Part shown: piece after piece, positions 29,814-37,288 of the stretch
Layout: each line of letters begins with the position of its first letter
How positions within the stretch are numbered: position 1 is the stretch's first letter
Source of the DNA: Poindextera sp963706385
GTDB lineage: Bacteria > Pseudomonadota > Alphaproteobacteria > Caulobacterales > Caulobacteraceae
NCBI GenBank assembly: GCA_963706385.1
Contig: OY970153.1
Coordinates: 310,001 to 374,000 of the forward strand
Direction of reading: 5' to 3'
DNA: 64,000 nucleotides
The notes under the pieces: model-generated
The model's input: only the letters and a program-made list of their open reading frames with translations
Database searches by the model: none
What the model was told of the DNA's origin: nothing
Translations under genes and position numbers: made by a program

Positions 29814-30236
29814 ATGATCGGCAAACTGAACCACGTCGGCGTCGCCACGCCTTCGATCGAGGAGTCCTGGAAGCTCTACCGCGACGTCCTCGGCTGCACC
29901 GACATCACCCCGAAAAAGGCGCTGCCGGAACAGGGAGTCTGGGTCAGTTTCGTCAACCTGCCCAACGCCCAGATCGAGCTGATCGAACCGCATGGCGCGG
30001 ACTCGCCAATCCACGGCTTCCTGGCCAAGAACCCGCGCGGCGGCCAGCACCACGTCTGTTTCGAAGTGCCCGACATCATCACCGCGCGCGACGAGATGCG
30101 GGCCAAGGGCGCGACCGTTCTGGGCACGGGCGAGCCGCGTATCGGCGCTCACGGGGTGCCGGTGATTTTCGTTCACCCCAAGGACATGGGCGGGGTATTG
30201 GTCGAGCTCATGGCCGAGCCGCCAGAATCGCACTGA
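29814..30236 (+). CDS. mce: Methylmalonyl-CoA epimerase
   Basis: A 140-residue protein of the vicinal-oxygen-chelate family that interconverts the 2R and 2S forms of methylmalonyl-CoA in propionate metabolism. Two VOC beta-alpha-beta-beta-beta units are visible. Metal ligands are His in KLNHVGVATPS, His in GGQHHVCFEVPD and Glu in GGVLVELMAEP. TAGGAGGCGAGG precedes the ATG as a strong ribosome-binding site. It is followed by the DUF1467 gene after 13 bases. Confidence 0.92.
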   Translation: MIGKLNHVGVATPSIEESWKLYRDVLGCTDITPKKALPEQGVWVSFVNLPNAQIELIEPHGADSPIHGFLAKNPRGGQHHVCFEVPDIITARDEMRAKGATVLGTGEPRIGAHGVPVIFVHPKDMGGVLVELMAEPPESH

Positions 30237-30249
30237 TGGAGTCGCACTG

Positions 30250-30504
30250 ATGGACTGGTTCACCTCCATCGCGGTCTATCTGACCATCTGGTGGGTGGCG
30301 CTGTTCGCCATCCTGCCGCTGGGGGTGGTTAGCCACGCCGAGGCGGGGATCGACAAGGGCGACGGGGGCGATCCCGCGGCCCCGGTGGACCCCAAGCTGA
30401 AGCGCAAGTTCATCACCACCACCTGGGTCTCGGCGGTGATCTTCACCCCGTTCTGGTTGGCGATGCATTTCCACCTGCTTCACCTGCCGAACATCCCCGG
30501 CTGA
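30250..30504 (+). CDS. DUF1467 family membrane protein
   Basis: An 84-residue membrane protein with two helices, the first in SIAVYLTIWWVALFAILPLGV and the second in TTTWVSAVIFTPFWLAMHFHLL. A short hydrophilic loop (GIDKGDGGDPAAPVDPKLKRK) joins them. It belongs to the small alphaproteobacterial DUF1467 family, usually found between mce and proS. Here it runs directly into lolC with a one-base overlap, and proS is absent. Function is unknown. Confidence 0.88.
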   Translation: MDWFTSIAVYLTIWWVALFAILPLGVVSHAEAGIDKGDGGDPAAPVDPKLKRKFITTTWVSAVIFTPFWLAMHFHLLHLPNIPG

Positions 30505-31787
30505 TGACGGCCGAGCTTCGTCCGGCGGCGCCGTTCAGCGCGTGGGAGCGGTCGGTCGCGCTCCGCTACCTGCGCGCCAAGCGCAAGAACGGCGGGGTGG
30601 CGCTGATCTCGATCATCTCCTTCGTCGGGATCATGCTGGCGGTGGCGGTGCTGATCATCGTGATGTCGGTGATGAACGGTTTTCGCGCCGAGCTGTTGGA
30701 CCGCATCCTGGGGTTCAACGGCCATCTGTTCGTCACCGGCCAGGTGCTGAACGAGCCGGATCGGACCTTGGCCCTGCGGCGCATCCGCGCTGTCTCCGGC
30801 GTGGCCCAGGCGGTCCCGCTGGTCGAGGCCCAGGCCCTGGTCCAGGGCCGCGCGGCCACCTCCGGCGCGGTGGTGCGCGGCATCACGCCCGGAGATCTGC
30901 GTGAAACCAAGATCATCTCCGGCAACATCAAGTCCGGCTCGCTGCGGGGCTTCGGCGACGGCGACTACGGCGGCGAGCTGATCGTGGTCGGCGCGCGGCT
31001 GGCGGCCTCGATGGGCGTGGCGCCTGGCGACGTCCTGACCCTGACCTCGCCCTCGGCCGGGGCGACGGCGTTCGGTTCGACTCCGGTCAGCAAGGCCTAC
31101 ACCGTGGCCGCCACCTTCAGCGTCGGGATGAGCGAGTACGACCAGTCGTTCATCTACATGCCGCTGCAGCAGGCCCAGTTGTTCTTCGGCCGGGACGACG
31201 GCGCCGACAAGATCGCCGTGATGCTGGACGACCCCGACCGGACCGCCGAGGCGCGCGAGGCGGTGGCGCGGGCGGCGGGGCCGGGCGCCATGGTCAGCGA
31301 CTGGCGAGACCAGAACCAGGCCTTCTTCAACGCGCTGGAGGTCGAGCGCAACACCATGCGCCTGATCCTGCTGCTGATCGTCGCCATCGCGGCGATGAAC
31401 ATCATCTCCGGCCTGGTCATGCTGGTGAAGAATAAGGCCCGCGACGTGGCCATCCTGCGCACCATGGGGGCCGGGCAGGGCGCGATCCTGCGCATCTTCT
31501 TCCTGTCGGGCGCGGCGATCGGGGCGCTGGGGGTCGTCGCCGGTCTGGCGCTGGGGGTGCTGTTTTGCGCCTACATCCAACAGATCCAGGCCTTCGTGCA
31601 GTGGATCACCGGCGCGGACGTGTTCAACGCCGACATCTATTTCCTCTCCCACATCCCGGCCAAGCTGGACTGGGGCGAGGTCGGACTGGTCAGCGTCTTC
31701 GCGCTGTTGATGTCCTTCGTCGCCACCCTGCCGCCGGCGCTCCAGGCGGCGCGGATCGATCCGGTGGAGGCGCTACGCTATGAGTGA
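30504..31787 (+). CDS. lolC: Lipoprotein-releasing system permease LolC/LolE
   Basis: A 427-residue FtsX-like permease of the ABC system that extracts outer-membrane lipoproteins from the inner membrane and gives them to LolA. The family start WERSVALRYLRAKRKNGGVALISIISFVGIMLAVAVLI includes membrane helix 1. A periplasmic domain spans about residues 55-275. Three further helices lie in the last 140 residues, including LILLLIVAIAAMNIISGLVMLVK. It overlaps lolD by 8 bases. Alphaproteobacteria usually have one such permease serving as both C and E. Confidence 0.93.
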   Translation: MTAELRPAAPFSAWERSVALRYLRAKRKNGGVALISIISFVGIMLAVAVLIIVMSVMNGFRAELLDRILGFNGHLFVTGQVLNEPDRTLALRRIRAVSGVAQAVPLVEAQALVQGRAATSGAVVRGITPGDLRETKIISGNIKSGSLRGFGDGDYGGELIVVGARLAASMGVAPGDVLTLTSPSAGATAFGSTPVSKAYTVAATFSVGMSEYDQSFIYMPLQQAQLFFGRDDGADKIAVMLDDPDRTAEAREAVARAAGPGAMVSDWRDQNQAFFNALEVERNTMRLILLLIVAIAAMNIISGLVMLVKNKARDVAILRTMGAGQGAILRIFFLSGAAIGALGVVAGLALGVLFCAYIQQIQAFVQWITGADVFNADIYFLSHIPAKLDWGEVGLVSVFALLMSFVATLPPALQAARIDPVEALRYE

Positions 31788-32466
31788 GCCGGTGCTGGCC
31801 CTGCGCGGCGTGGCCCGCACCTACCGCACTGGCGAGGGGGTGCTGGAGGTGCTGCGCGGGGTCGATCTGGACGTCTTCTCCGGCGAGGTGGTCGGGCTGA
31901 TCGGCCCGTCGGGCTCGGGCAAGTCCAGCCTGCTGCACGCCGCGGGCCTGTTGGAGCATCCCACCGAGGGCCAGGTGTTGGTCGAGGGCCAGGACTGCTC
32001 GCGGCTGAACGACGCCGCCCGCACCCGTCTGCGCCTGGGCCTGATCGGCTTCGTCTACCAATTCCACCATTTGCTGGCCGAGTTCAGCGCCCTGGACAAC
32101 GTCGCCCTGCCGCAGATGATCGCCGGCCAGTCGAAGGCCGCGGCCCGGCGGCGGGCGAGCGCGCTTTTGACCCACCTCGGGCTCGGCGAGCGGCTGAACC
32201 ACCAGCCGGGCCAGCTCTCCGGCGGCGAGCAACAGCGGGTGGCCATCGCCAGGGCCCTGGCCAACGAGCCGCGCGTGGTGCTGGCCGACGAGCCGACCGG
32301 CAATCTCGACCCGCACACCTCCGGCGCGGTGTTCCAGGCCCTGTTCGAGCTCGCCCGCGTCACCGGCGTGGCGGTGCTGATCGCCACCCACAACATGGAG
32401 CTGGCCCGCTACATGGACAGGGTGTTCGCGCTGAAGGACGGCCGGCTCGAGCCGCGGCCGCGTTAA
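31780..32466 (+). CDS. lolD: Lipoprotein-releasing system ATP-binding protein LolD
   Basis: A 228-residue ABC ATPase that powers LolC. Walker A is GPSGSGKSS (about residues 44-52), the signature is LSGGEQQRV, Walker B is VVLADEPTG, and the switch histidine is in ATHNM. It starts inside lolC. In related genomes dnaE follows soon after; here 6.5 kb of other genes intervenes. Confidence 0.95.
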   Translation: MSEPVLALRGVARTYRTGEGVLEVLRGVDLDVFSGEVVGLIGPSGSGKSSLLHAAGLLEHPTEGQVLVEGQDCSRLNDAARTRLRLGLIGFVYQFHHLLAEFSALDNVALPQMIAGQSKAAARRRASALLTHLGLGERLNHQPGQLSGGEQQRVAIARALANEPRVVLADEPTGNLDPHTSGAVFQALFELARVTGVAVLIATHNMELARYMDRVFALKDGRLEPRPR

Positions 32467-32523
32467 GCCTCGCCTTCTGGCGCGAAGGGAGTCAGGCTGA
32501 ACCAATCCAATGGGGAAAGGCCG

Positions 32524-33168
32524 ATGCCGATCACCACCGTCGTTTTCGATGTCGGAGAGACCCTGGTCGACGAGACCCGGCTCTGGGGCGAGTGGGCGGA
32601 CTGGATGGACGTGCCGCGTTTCACCTTCTTCGCGGCCATCGGGGCGGTGATCGAGCGCGGCTGGCATCACCGCACCGCCTTCCAGTTGATCCAGCCTGGC
32701 TTCGACGTCGAGGCGGCGGTGCGCCGGCGGGCGGCCGAGGGCGATCGCTACCGGATCGAGCGGCGCGACCTCTATCCCGACGCCGTGGCCTGTCTGTCGG
32801 ATTTGCATCGCGGCGGCTACCGGGTCGGCCTGGCCGGCAACCAGCCCGAGGAGGCCGAGGCGGTGCTTGAGGCCGCGGGCGCCCCGGCCGCCTTCATCGC
32901 CTCCTCGGCCCGATGGGGCGTCGAAAAGCCCTCCCACGCCTTCTTCCATCGGCTGGTCGAAGCGGCCCAGCGGCCGGCCTCCGAGATCGCCTATGTCGGA
33001 GACCGGCTGGACAATGACGTCGCGCCCGCGCGCGCGGTCGGCTTGACCGCCGTCTTCATCCGCCGCGGCCCCTGGGGCCATATCCAGGCGAGTCGGCCCG
33101 AGGCCGCCCGCGCTCACCTGACCCTCGACTCGCTGGCCGGTCTGGCCGGCGCCCTTGGTGACCTGTGA
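32524..33168 (+). CDS. HAD-IA family hydrolase
   Basis: A 214-residue haloacid-dehalogenase-fold phosphatase. Motif I is VVFDVGETLVDE (nucleophile Asp9), motif II is the LAGN of RVGLAGNQ, the motif III lysine is in RWGVEKPS, and motif IV is YVGDRLDNDV. The cap domain lies between residues 15 and 90. The substrate is unknown. It ends in a 4-base overlap with the FixL-like kinase gene. Confidence 0.85.
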   Translation: MPITTVVFDVGETLVDETRLWGEWADWMDVPRFTFFAAIGAVIERGWHHRTAFQLIQPGFDVEAAVRRRAAEGDRYRIERRDLYPDAVACLSDLHRGGYRVGLAGNQPEEAEAVLEAAGAPAAFIASSARWGVEKPSHAFFHRLVEAAQRPASEIAYVGDRLDNDVAPARAVGLTAVFIRRGPWGHIQASRPEAARAHLTLDSLAGLAGALGDL

Positions 33169-34787
33169 CCGCGCCGAAACCCCAAGCCGAGGCCCGCTTG
33201 CGCGCCGCCGATTTCAAGACGCTGTTCGAGGCCGCGCCGGGTTTGTTTCTGGTGTTGGATCCCGAACTGACCATCGTCGCCGCCAGCGACGCCTTTCTGC
33301 GCGCCGCCATGGTCGAGCGCGGCGCTATCGTCGGTCGGGCCCTGTTCGACGCGTTCCCGGACAATCCCGAGCAGCCGGAGGCGAGCGGGCTGGCCGGTCT
33401 GAGGGCCTCGCTGCATCGGGTGTTGCGCGATCGGGCGCCCGACGTCGTGGCGCCGCGGAGGTTCGACATCCGCCGCCCGGACGGAAGCTTCGAGCCGCGT
33501 TACTGGAGCGCGTTCAATTGTCCGGTGCTGGCCCCGGACGGGGCGCTGAGATGGATCATCCACCGCATCGAGGACGTCACCGAGGTGGCGCTGCTCAGGC
33601 AGGCGGAAGCCGACCGCGGCGCCTCCCTGCTCGAACAGCGGACCGTCATCGCCCAGCTCAGCGCCGCCAACCAGGCCCTGGCCGCCAACGACATGGCCTT
33701 GAGGGCCAGCGAGGCGCGGCTGCGCTCGATCCTGACCACCGTCCCCGACGCGCTGGTGATCATCGACGAGGCCGGCGTGATCGAGTTGGTCAGCACCACC
33801 GCCGAGCAACTGTTCGGCTATTCCGCCGCCGAGATCGAGGGGTGCAGCGTCAATATCCTGATGCCCGAGCCCTATCGCAGCGAGCACGGCAAATACCTGA
33901 CGCGCTACCTGACGACCGGCGAGCGGCGGATCATCGGCATCGGCCGGGTGGTGCTCGGTCAGCGCCGGGACGGCCGCACCTTTCCGATGGAGCTGTCCGT
34001 CGGCGAGGTCGTCCTGGAGGGCCGCCGCCAGTTCACCGGCTTCGTACGCGACCTGACCGACCGCCAGGAGAGCGATCGGCGCCTGCACGAGGCCCAGGAC
34101 GAGTTGCTGCACATCTCCCGGCTGAGCGAGATGGGCCAGATGGCCTCCAGCCTGGCGCATGAGCTCAACCAGCCGCTGTCGGCGATCAGCAACTATCTCG
34201 CCGGAGCCGAGCGGCTGATCGGGCGGGGCGACTACGCGGCGACCGCCATCGCCTTCGGCAAGGCCGTCGCGCAGGTCGACCGCGCGGCCCAGATCATCCG
34301 CCGGCTGCGCGATTTCGTCAGCAAGGGCGAGGCCGAGCGGCGCACCGAGAGCCTGCCCAAGATCATCGAGGAGGCCAGCGCGCTCGCCCTGGTCGGGGCC
34401 AAGAGCGAGGGGGTGCGGGCCACGATCGATCTCGATCCGGCCGCGCGATGGGCCTTCGTCGACAAGATCCAGATCCAGCAGGTGCTGGTGAACCTGGTGC
34501 GCAACGCGGTCGAGGCGATGGCTTCGGCCCCGCGCCGCGAGCTGGCGATCGTCACGCGGCGGTCGGGCGAGACGATAGAGGTCGCCGTCGCCGACACCGG
34601 GCCGGGGATCGCCGAGTTGATCAAGGCGCGGCTGTTCCAGCCGTTCGTGACCAGCAAGGCCACCGGCATGGGCGTCGGGCTGTCGATCTGCCGCTCGATC
34701 GTCGAGTCCAACGGCGGGCGGCTGTGGGCCGAGGACAACGAGGGCGGCGGCGCGGTGTTCCGCTTCACCCTGCCCACGCCGCCGTAG
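33165..34787 (+). CDS. fixL: Heme-PAS sensor histidine kinase, FixL-like
   Basis: A 540-residue cytoplasmic sensor kinase with no membrane segment. A first PAS domain (about 17-140) precedes a short coiled coil and a second PAS domain (about 182-300) that closely resembles the oxygen-sensing heme domain of FixL. H241 matches the proximal heme histidine of Bradyrhizobium FixL, and R247 and R261 match its R206 and R220. The kinase core has phospho-acceptor H332 (AHELNQPLSAIS), the N-box LVNLVRNAVEAM, DTGPGIAE and GMGVGLSICRSIV. No FixJ response regulator is adjacent. It starts at a GTG that overlaps the HAD gene by 4 bases. Confidence 0.85.
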   Translation: MTAPKPQAEARLRAADFKTLFEAAPGLFLVLDPELTIVAASDAFLRAAMVERGAIVGRALFDAFPDNPEQPEASGLAGLRASLHRVLRDRAPDVVAPRRFDIRRPDGSFEPRYWSAFNCPVLAPDGALRWIIHRIEDVTEVALLRQAEADRGASLLEQRTVIAQLSAANQALAANDMALRASEARLRSILTTVPDALVIIDEAGVIELVSTTAEQLFGYSAAEIEGCSVNILMPEPYRSEHGKYLTRYLTTGERRIIGIGRVVLGQRRDGRTFPMELSVGEVVLEGRRQFTGFVRDLTDRQESDRRLHEAQDELLHISRLSEMGQMASSLAHELNQPLSAISNYLAGAERLIGRGDYAATAIAFGKAVAQVDRAAQIIRRLRDFVSKGEAERRTESLPKIIEEASALALVGAKSEGVRATIDLDPAARWAFVDKIQIQQVLVNLVRNAVEAMASAPRRELAIVTRRSGETIEVAVADTGPGIAELIKARLFQPFVTSKATGMGVGLSICRSIVESNGGRLWAEDNEGGGAVFRFTLPTPP

Positions 34788-34789
34788 AG

Positions 34790-35230
34790 TCAGGCGGGGG
34801 GCAGAAGGTTGGCGTCGGCGGCGGTGAGCTGGGCCTCGAATTCGACCACGTCGGGCTCCAGCGTGGTGAGTTCGACGGCGATCTCGCGTCCGTCCGCGAG
34901 CCTCAGGCGCGCTCCGGTGATCGGGGGGGCGTCGGGGTCGGCCGCGTCGGGCGCGGGCAGGGCGCTGAAGTCGCCCTCCAGGGCGCCGCTGGCCGAGCGC
35001 GCCTCGCCGGCGCCGAAGATGTCGAGTTCGTAGGCCGCCGGGATCGCCCCGCCGGACCAGACCAGCGCGCCGGCGCCGCGCAGGGCGCCCAGCAGCCGCA
35101 GCCGCGTGCGCCCGCGCATCGACCCGCGCGCGCTCCAGTAGACCGGCGCCGGCGCGGCCGGACGCGCTTTCGCCGGCTGGGCGTCGCTGTCGCTGGCGGG
35201 CGTGGCGGCGGATTTGGGGCTCGCGCCCAT
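34790..35230 (-). CDS. Hypothetical protein, Ala/Pro-rich N-terminus
   Basis: A protein of about 146 residues. The first 35 are Ala/Pro/Ser-rich and probably disordered. The rest looks beta-rich (RTRLRLLGALRGAGALVWSGG, YELDIFGAGEARSASGALEGDF, RLRLADGREIAVELTTLEPDVVEFEAQL). There is no signal peptide or membrane helix. I placed the start at the ATG at 35230; a GTG at 35287 would add 19 residues. It is convergent with the FixL-like gene, 2 bases apart. No family recognised. Confidence 0.55.
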   Translation of the reverse strand: MGASPKSAATPASDSDAQPAKARPAAPAPVYWSARGSMRGRTRLRLLGALRGAGALVWSGGAIPAAYELDIFGAGEARSASGALEGDFSALPAPDAADPDAPPITGARLRLADGREIAVELTTLEPDVVEFEAQLTAADANLLPPA

Positions 35231-35340
35231 GGCGGGACTTTCGGCATCGGCGGCGATTGGCCGAGCTTGCGGGCGGAAGCCTAGCACATCCGGCGTCGGC
35301 GCGGGCGCTTATTCGCCCGACCCGGTCGCGCCGGATCCGG

Positions 35341-35991
35341 CTACGCCGGCTTGGCGACGCCGAAGACCAGGCGGTCGACGAAGGCGCACAGCGCGGCCAT
35401 CTCCTCGCCCGCCACGGTTTCCGAGGCCAGCTCCTCGGCCGAGCCGCCAGTCTCCAGCACGGTTTGATAGGCCGCGCGCGAGCGCACCACCACCGGGGCG
35501 ACCGGCAGGCGCAGCAGGCGCAGCGCCTCGATCGAGCGCTTGACCAGCGGCGGCTCGACGTTCTCCCGCGCCACCGGCGCCTGGTTCAGCACCACCAGGC
35601 CGGGCTTTCTGAGCCGGCGGATGATGTCGCTGGTCCTGACCGCGGCGGCCAGGTCGAGGAAGGTCGGCCGCACCACCAAGAGCGCCAGGTCCGACAGCAC
35701 CACCGCGTGGGCCACCTCCTCCTCCAGCACCGCCGGGGTGTCGATCACCAGCGCCTCGACGCCGCAGCGCGTGATCGCGGTCTGCAGGGCGAACAGCTTG
35801 GGCCCCGAGGTGACGATCGCCTCGGGCCCGGCCTGGCGCCGCCCCTTCAGCACCTCGATCGACGAATGCTGCGGGTCGGCGTCGGCCAGCACCGTCCGGC
35901 GCCCGCGCCGGTGAAAGCCGATCGCCAGATGCACGGCGATGGTGGTCTTGCCCGACCCGCCCTTGCGTCCGATCACCGCCACCGATCGCAT
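35341..35991 (-). CDS. ParA/MinD-type ATPase (orphan)
   Basis: A 216-residue P-loop ATPase of the ParA/MinD class. The deviant Walker A KGGSGKTT (residues 10-17) begins almost at the N-terminus, Walker A' is VLADADPQ, and Walker B is LVIDTPAVLEEE. These proteins dimerise on DNA or membranes to position cargo. No ParB, MinE or obvious cargo gene is adjacent, so the cargo is unknown. I chose the ATG at 35991 because the fold begins there; upstream sequence in the same frame is repeat-filled intergenic DNA. Confidence 0.85.
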   Translation of the reverse strand: MRSVAVIGRKGGSGKTTIAVHLAIGFHRRGRRTVLADADPQHSSIEVLKGRRQAGPEAIVTSGPKLFALQTAITRCGVEALVIDTPAVLEEEVAHAVVLSDLALLVVRPTFLDLAAAVRTSDIIRRLRKPGLVVLNQAPVARENVEPPLVKRSIEALRLLRLPVAPVVVRSRAAYQTVLETGGSAEELASETVAGEEMAALCAFVDRLVFGVAKPA

Positions 35992-36108
35992 CACCGCCCC
36001 GCTCGCTGCGCGGCCACTCCTAGCCGCAATCAGGGCGGAAGAGAGGCGGCGCAAGTGTGAAGTTTCTGTGGCTTGGTGAACGCGGCGCCGAGCGCGCCAG
36101 GTTTTGAA

Positions 36109-36325
36109 CCACCAAGAACACGAAGGACACGAAGCGCGTGACGGATGCGAAGAGCCTGGAGCGACAAGTGGTCCGGCCTGGTGATCGGGAAGCGATCTAA
36201 TTTTATGATCCATAGCCATTTTAGCCCACTTCGATCGAATCGATCGAAGTGGGAGCAACCCTCGCCCGACGGCCCGGCTTGAATCGGCCCGTGCTTCGAC
36301 TTCGTGTCCTTGGTGGTCTTCGTGG
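36109..36325. repeat. MITE-like element with imperfect inverted ends (family A)
   Basis: A 26-base arm at 36109-36134, rich in CCAAG, ACACGAAG and GGACACGAAG, matches the reverse complement of 36300-36325 at 22 of 26 positions, enclosing 165 bases. Related arms occur singly at 37174-37202 and as a tight hairpin at 42654-42719. All copies lie between genes. Confidence 0.6.
36225..36253. repeat. 29-base perfect palindrome
   Basis: CCCACTTCGATCGA and TCGATCGAAGTGGG form 14-base perfect arms around a single A. It is centred in the family A element. No T-tract follows, so it is not an ordinary terminator; it could be a protein-binding palindrome or an extragenic repeat. Confidence 0.75.
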
Positions 36326-36354
36326 TGAGACAGACTCGGAGACGCACCCCACCT

Positions 36355-36384
36355 CCGCTCCTCCCGGCGAACGCCGGGACCCAG
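36355..36384 (+). repeat. Extragenic palindromic element, family B, copy 1
   Basis: A 30-base element beginning CCGCTCCTCCCGGCG, with an internal 7-base stem CCCGGCG/CGCCGGG, ending GGGACCCAG. It is identical in reverse to the copy at 36439-36468. Confidence 0.7.
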
Positions 36385-36400
36385 ATCGTAGGGCGGGGTT

Positions 36401-37114
36401 TCAGGGGCTCGAGCCCGTCCAGGCCTTCGCCTTGTCATCTGGGTCCCGGCGTTCGCCGGGAGGAGCGGAAGAGGGATCGGGCGGTTCCGGCCGGCCCATA
36501 TAGCGTTCCTGCCGCACGAACGGGCCGGCCGTGGGGGGCAGCGGATACCAGTCGTCGTCCTCCAACAGGCTCGGATCGAACCGCACGCCCAGATCGCGGC
36601 AGATGCGCTCGACCAGTTCGACCAGCGAGAGCAGGGCGAAATCGACGTAGTCGTCCTCGTCCCCCAGCCGCTCGTCCAGATCGGCCAGCAGCCGCTCGGT
36701 ATCGTATTCCTCGCCGCGTTCAGGCGCCTCGGCCTCGATGGTCTGTTCGACGATGTCCCGGACGATGGCCTTGCGCACCGTGGCGCGGGTCCGTTCGATG
36801 AACTCCGGGGTCGGCGGGGCCCAGGCGGCGTTGTCGTTGGCCGCGGCCTTGGGCGCGCGCGGAGCCCGAGGCTCGCGCGGCGGCTCGGCCAGCCTGGCCT
36901 CCAGCGCCACGGTCATCCGCACCGAGCGGGCGACGCGCGAGAAGGCCAGGGCCAGATCGGCGACCTCCGATCGCGGCGCGGCCTCGTCCATCGCCCGCTG
37001 CTCGATCTCCCGCGCCAGATTCATGCCGATCTCGGCCAGGTCCCACAGCATCAGCGAGCGCCGTTCGGCCATCTCGGACCTCGGCTCGGCGGCGGCGGGC
37101 ATGGGGGCGTTCAT
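36401..37114 (-). CDS. Conserved hypothetical protein, putative LexA/SOS-controlled gene
   Basis: A 237-residue soluble acidic protein. Residues 20-75 are predicted helical (LMLWDLAEIGMNLAREIEQRAM, VADLALAFSRVARSVRMTVALEARLAE). A Pro/Arg/Ala linker follows (about 76-90). The second half carries acidic helices (EEYDTERLLADLDERLGDEDDYVDFALLSLVELVERI). No enzyme motif is seen. A perfect GTTC-N7-GTTC LexA box ends 2 bases before the ATG at 37114. A second ATG at 37072 has GAGG upstream and may be the true start. The last 20 or so residues (PPGERRDPDD...) are encoded by a family B repeat. Function unknown; induction by DNA damage is inferred. Confidence 0.7.
   Translation of the reverse strand: MNAPMPAAAEPRSEMAERRSLMLWDLAEIGMNLAREIEQRAMDEAAPRSEVADLALAFSRVARSVRMTVALEARLAEPPREPRAPRAPKAAANDNAAWAPPTPEFIERTRATVRKAIVRDIVEQTIEAEAPERGEEYDTERLLADLDERLGDEDDYVDFALLSLVELVERICRDLGVRFDPSLLEDDDWYPLPPTAGPFVRQERYMGRPEPPDPSSAPPGERRDPDDKAKAWTGSSP
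36439..36468 (-). repeat. Extragenic palindromic element, family B, copy 2 (inverted, inside a gene end)
   Basis: The exact reverse complement of copy 1; identity extends to 33 bases (36437-36469 against 36354-36386) across a 50-base spacer. It lies within the 3' end of the LexA-box gene and encodes about ten of its last residues. Confidence 0.7.
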
Positions 37115-37116
37115 CT

Positions 37117-37131
37117 GAACAAAACAAGAAC
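37117..37131 (-). promoter_or_regulatory. Perfect LexA (SOS) box
   Basis: On the minus strand this reads GTTCTTGTTTTGTTC, an exact GTTC-N7-GTTC direct repeat, the LexA operator of alphaproteobacteria. TTGACA lies 16 bases upstream of it (37153-37148) as a candidate -35 element. The operator would cover the -10 region and start site of the gene beginning at 37114. Confidence 0.8.
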
Positions 37132-37288
37132 ATCAGAGTCGTCAGATTGTCAAGGGCGGGGCGCGCTCCATCTTCGCGGCCTTGGTGTCCTTCGTGGTGA
37201 GAACGGCTCGGGATCGAGGTCCGCCCATTGCGGCCCCGCGCCCGGCGGCCTAAACGCCGACTCCCGACCACCCGACAGGCCCCGCCTC

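Larger units (their letters stand above)
35992..36400. other. Repeat-filled intergenic region
   Basis: These 409 bases have no believable gene. They contain a diverged inverted pair of 26-base arms (36109-36134 and 36300-36325), a 29-base perfect palindrome (36225-36253), and the first copy of an inverted pair of a 30-base element (36355-36384). The whole stretch looks like an accretion of extragenic repeats between the ParA-like gene and the LexA-box gene. Confidence 0.7.

Noticed and set aside
36001..36500. An insertion sequence in the repeat region
   Set aside because: No transposase frame is present; only short inverted and palindromic repeats are seen.
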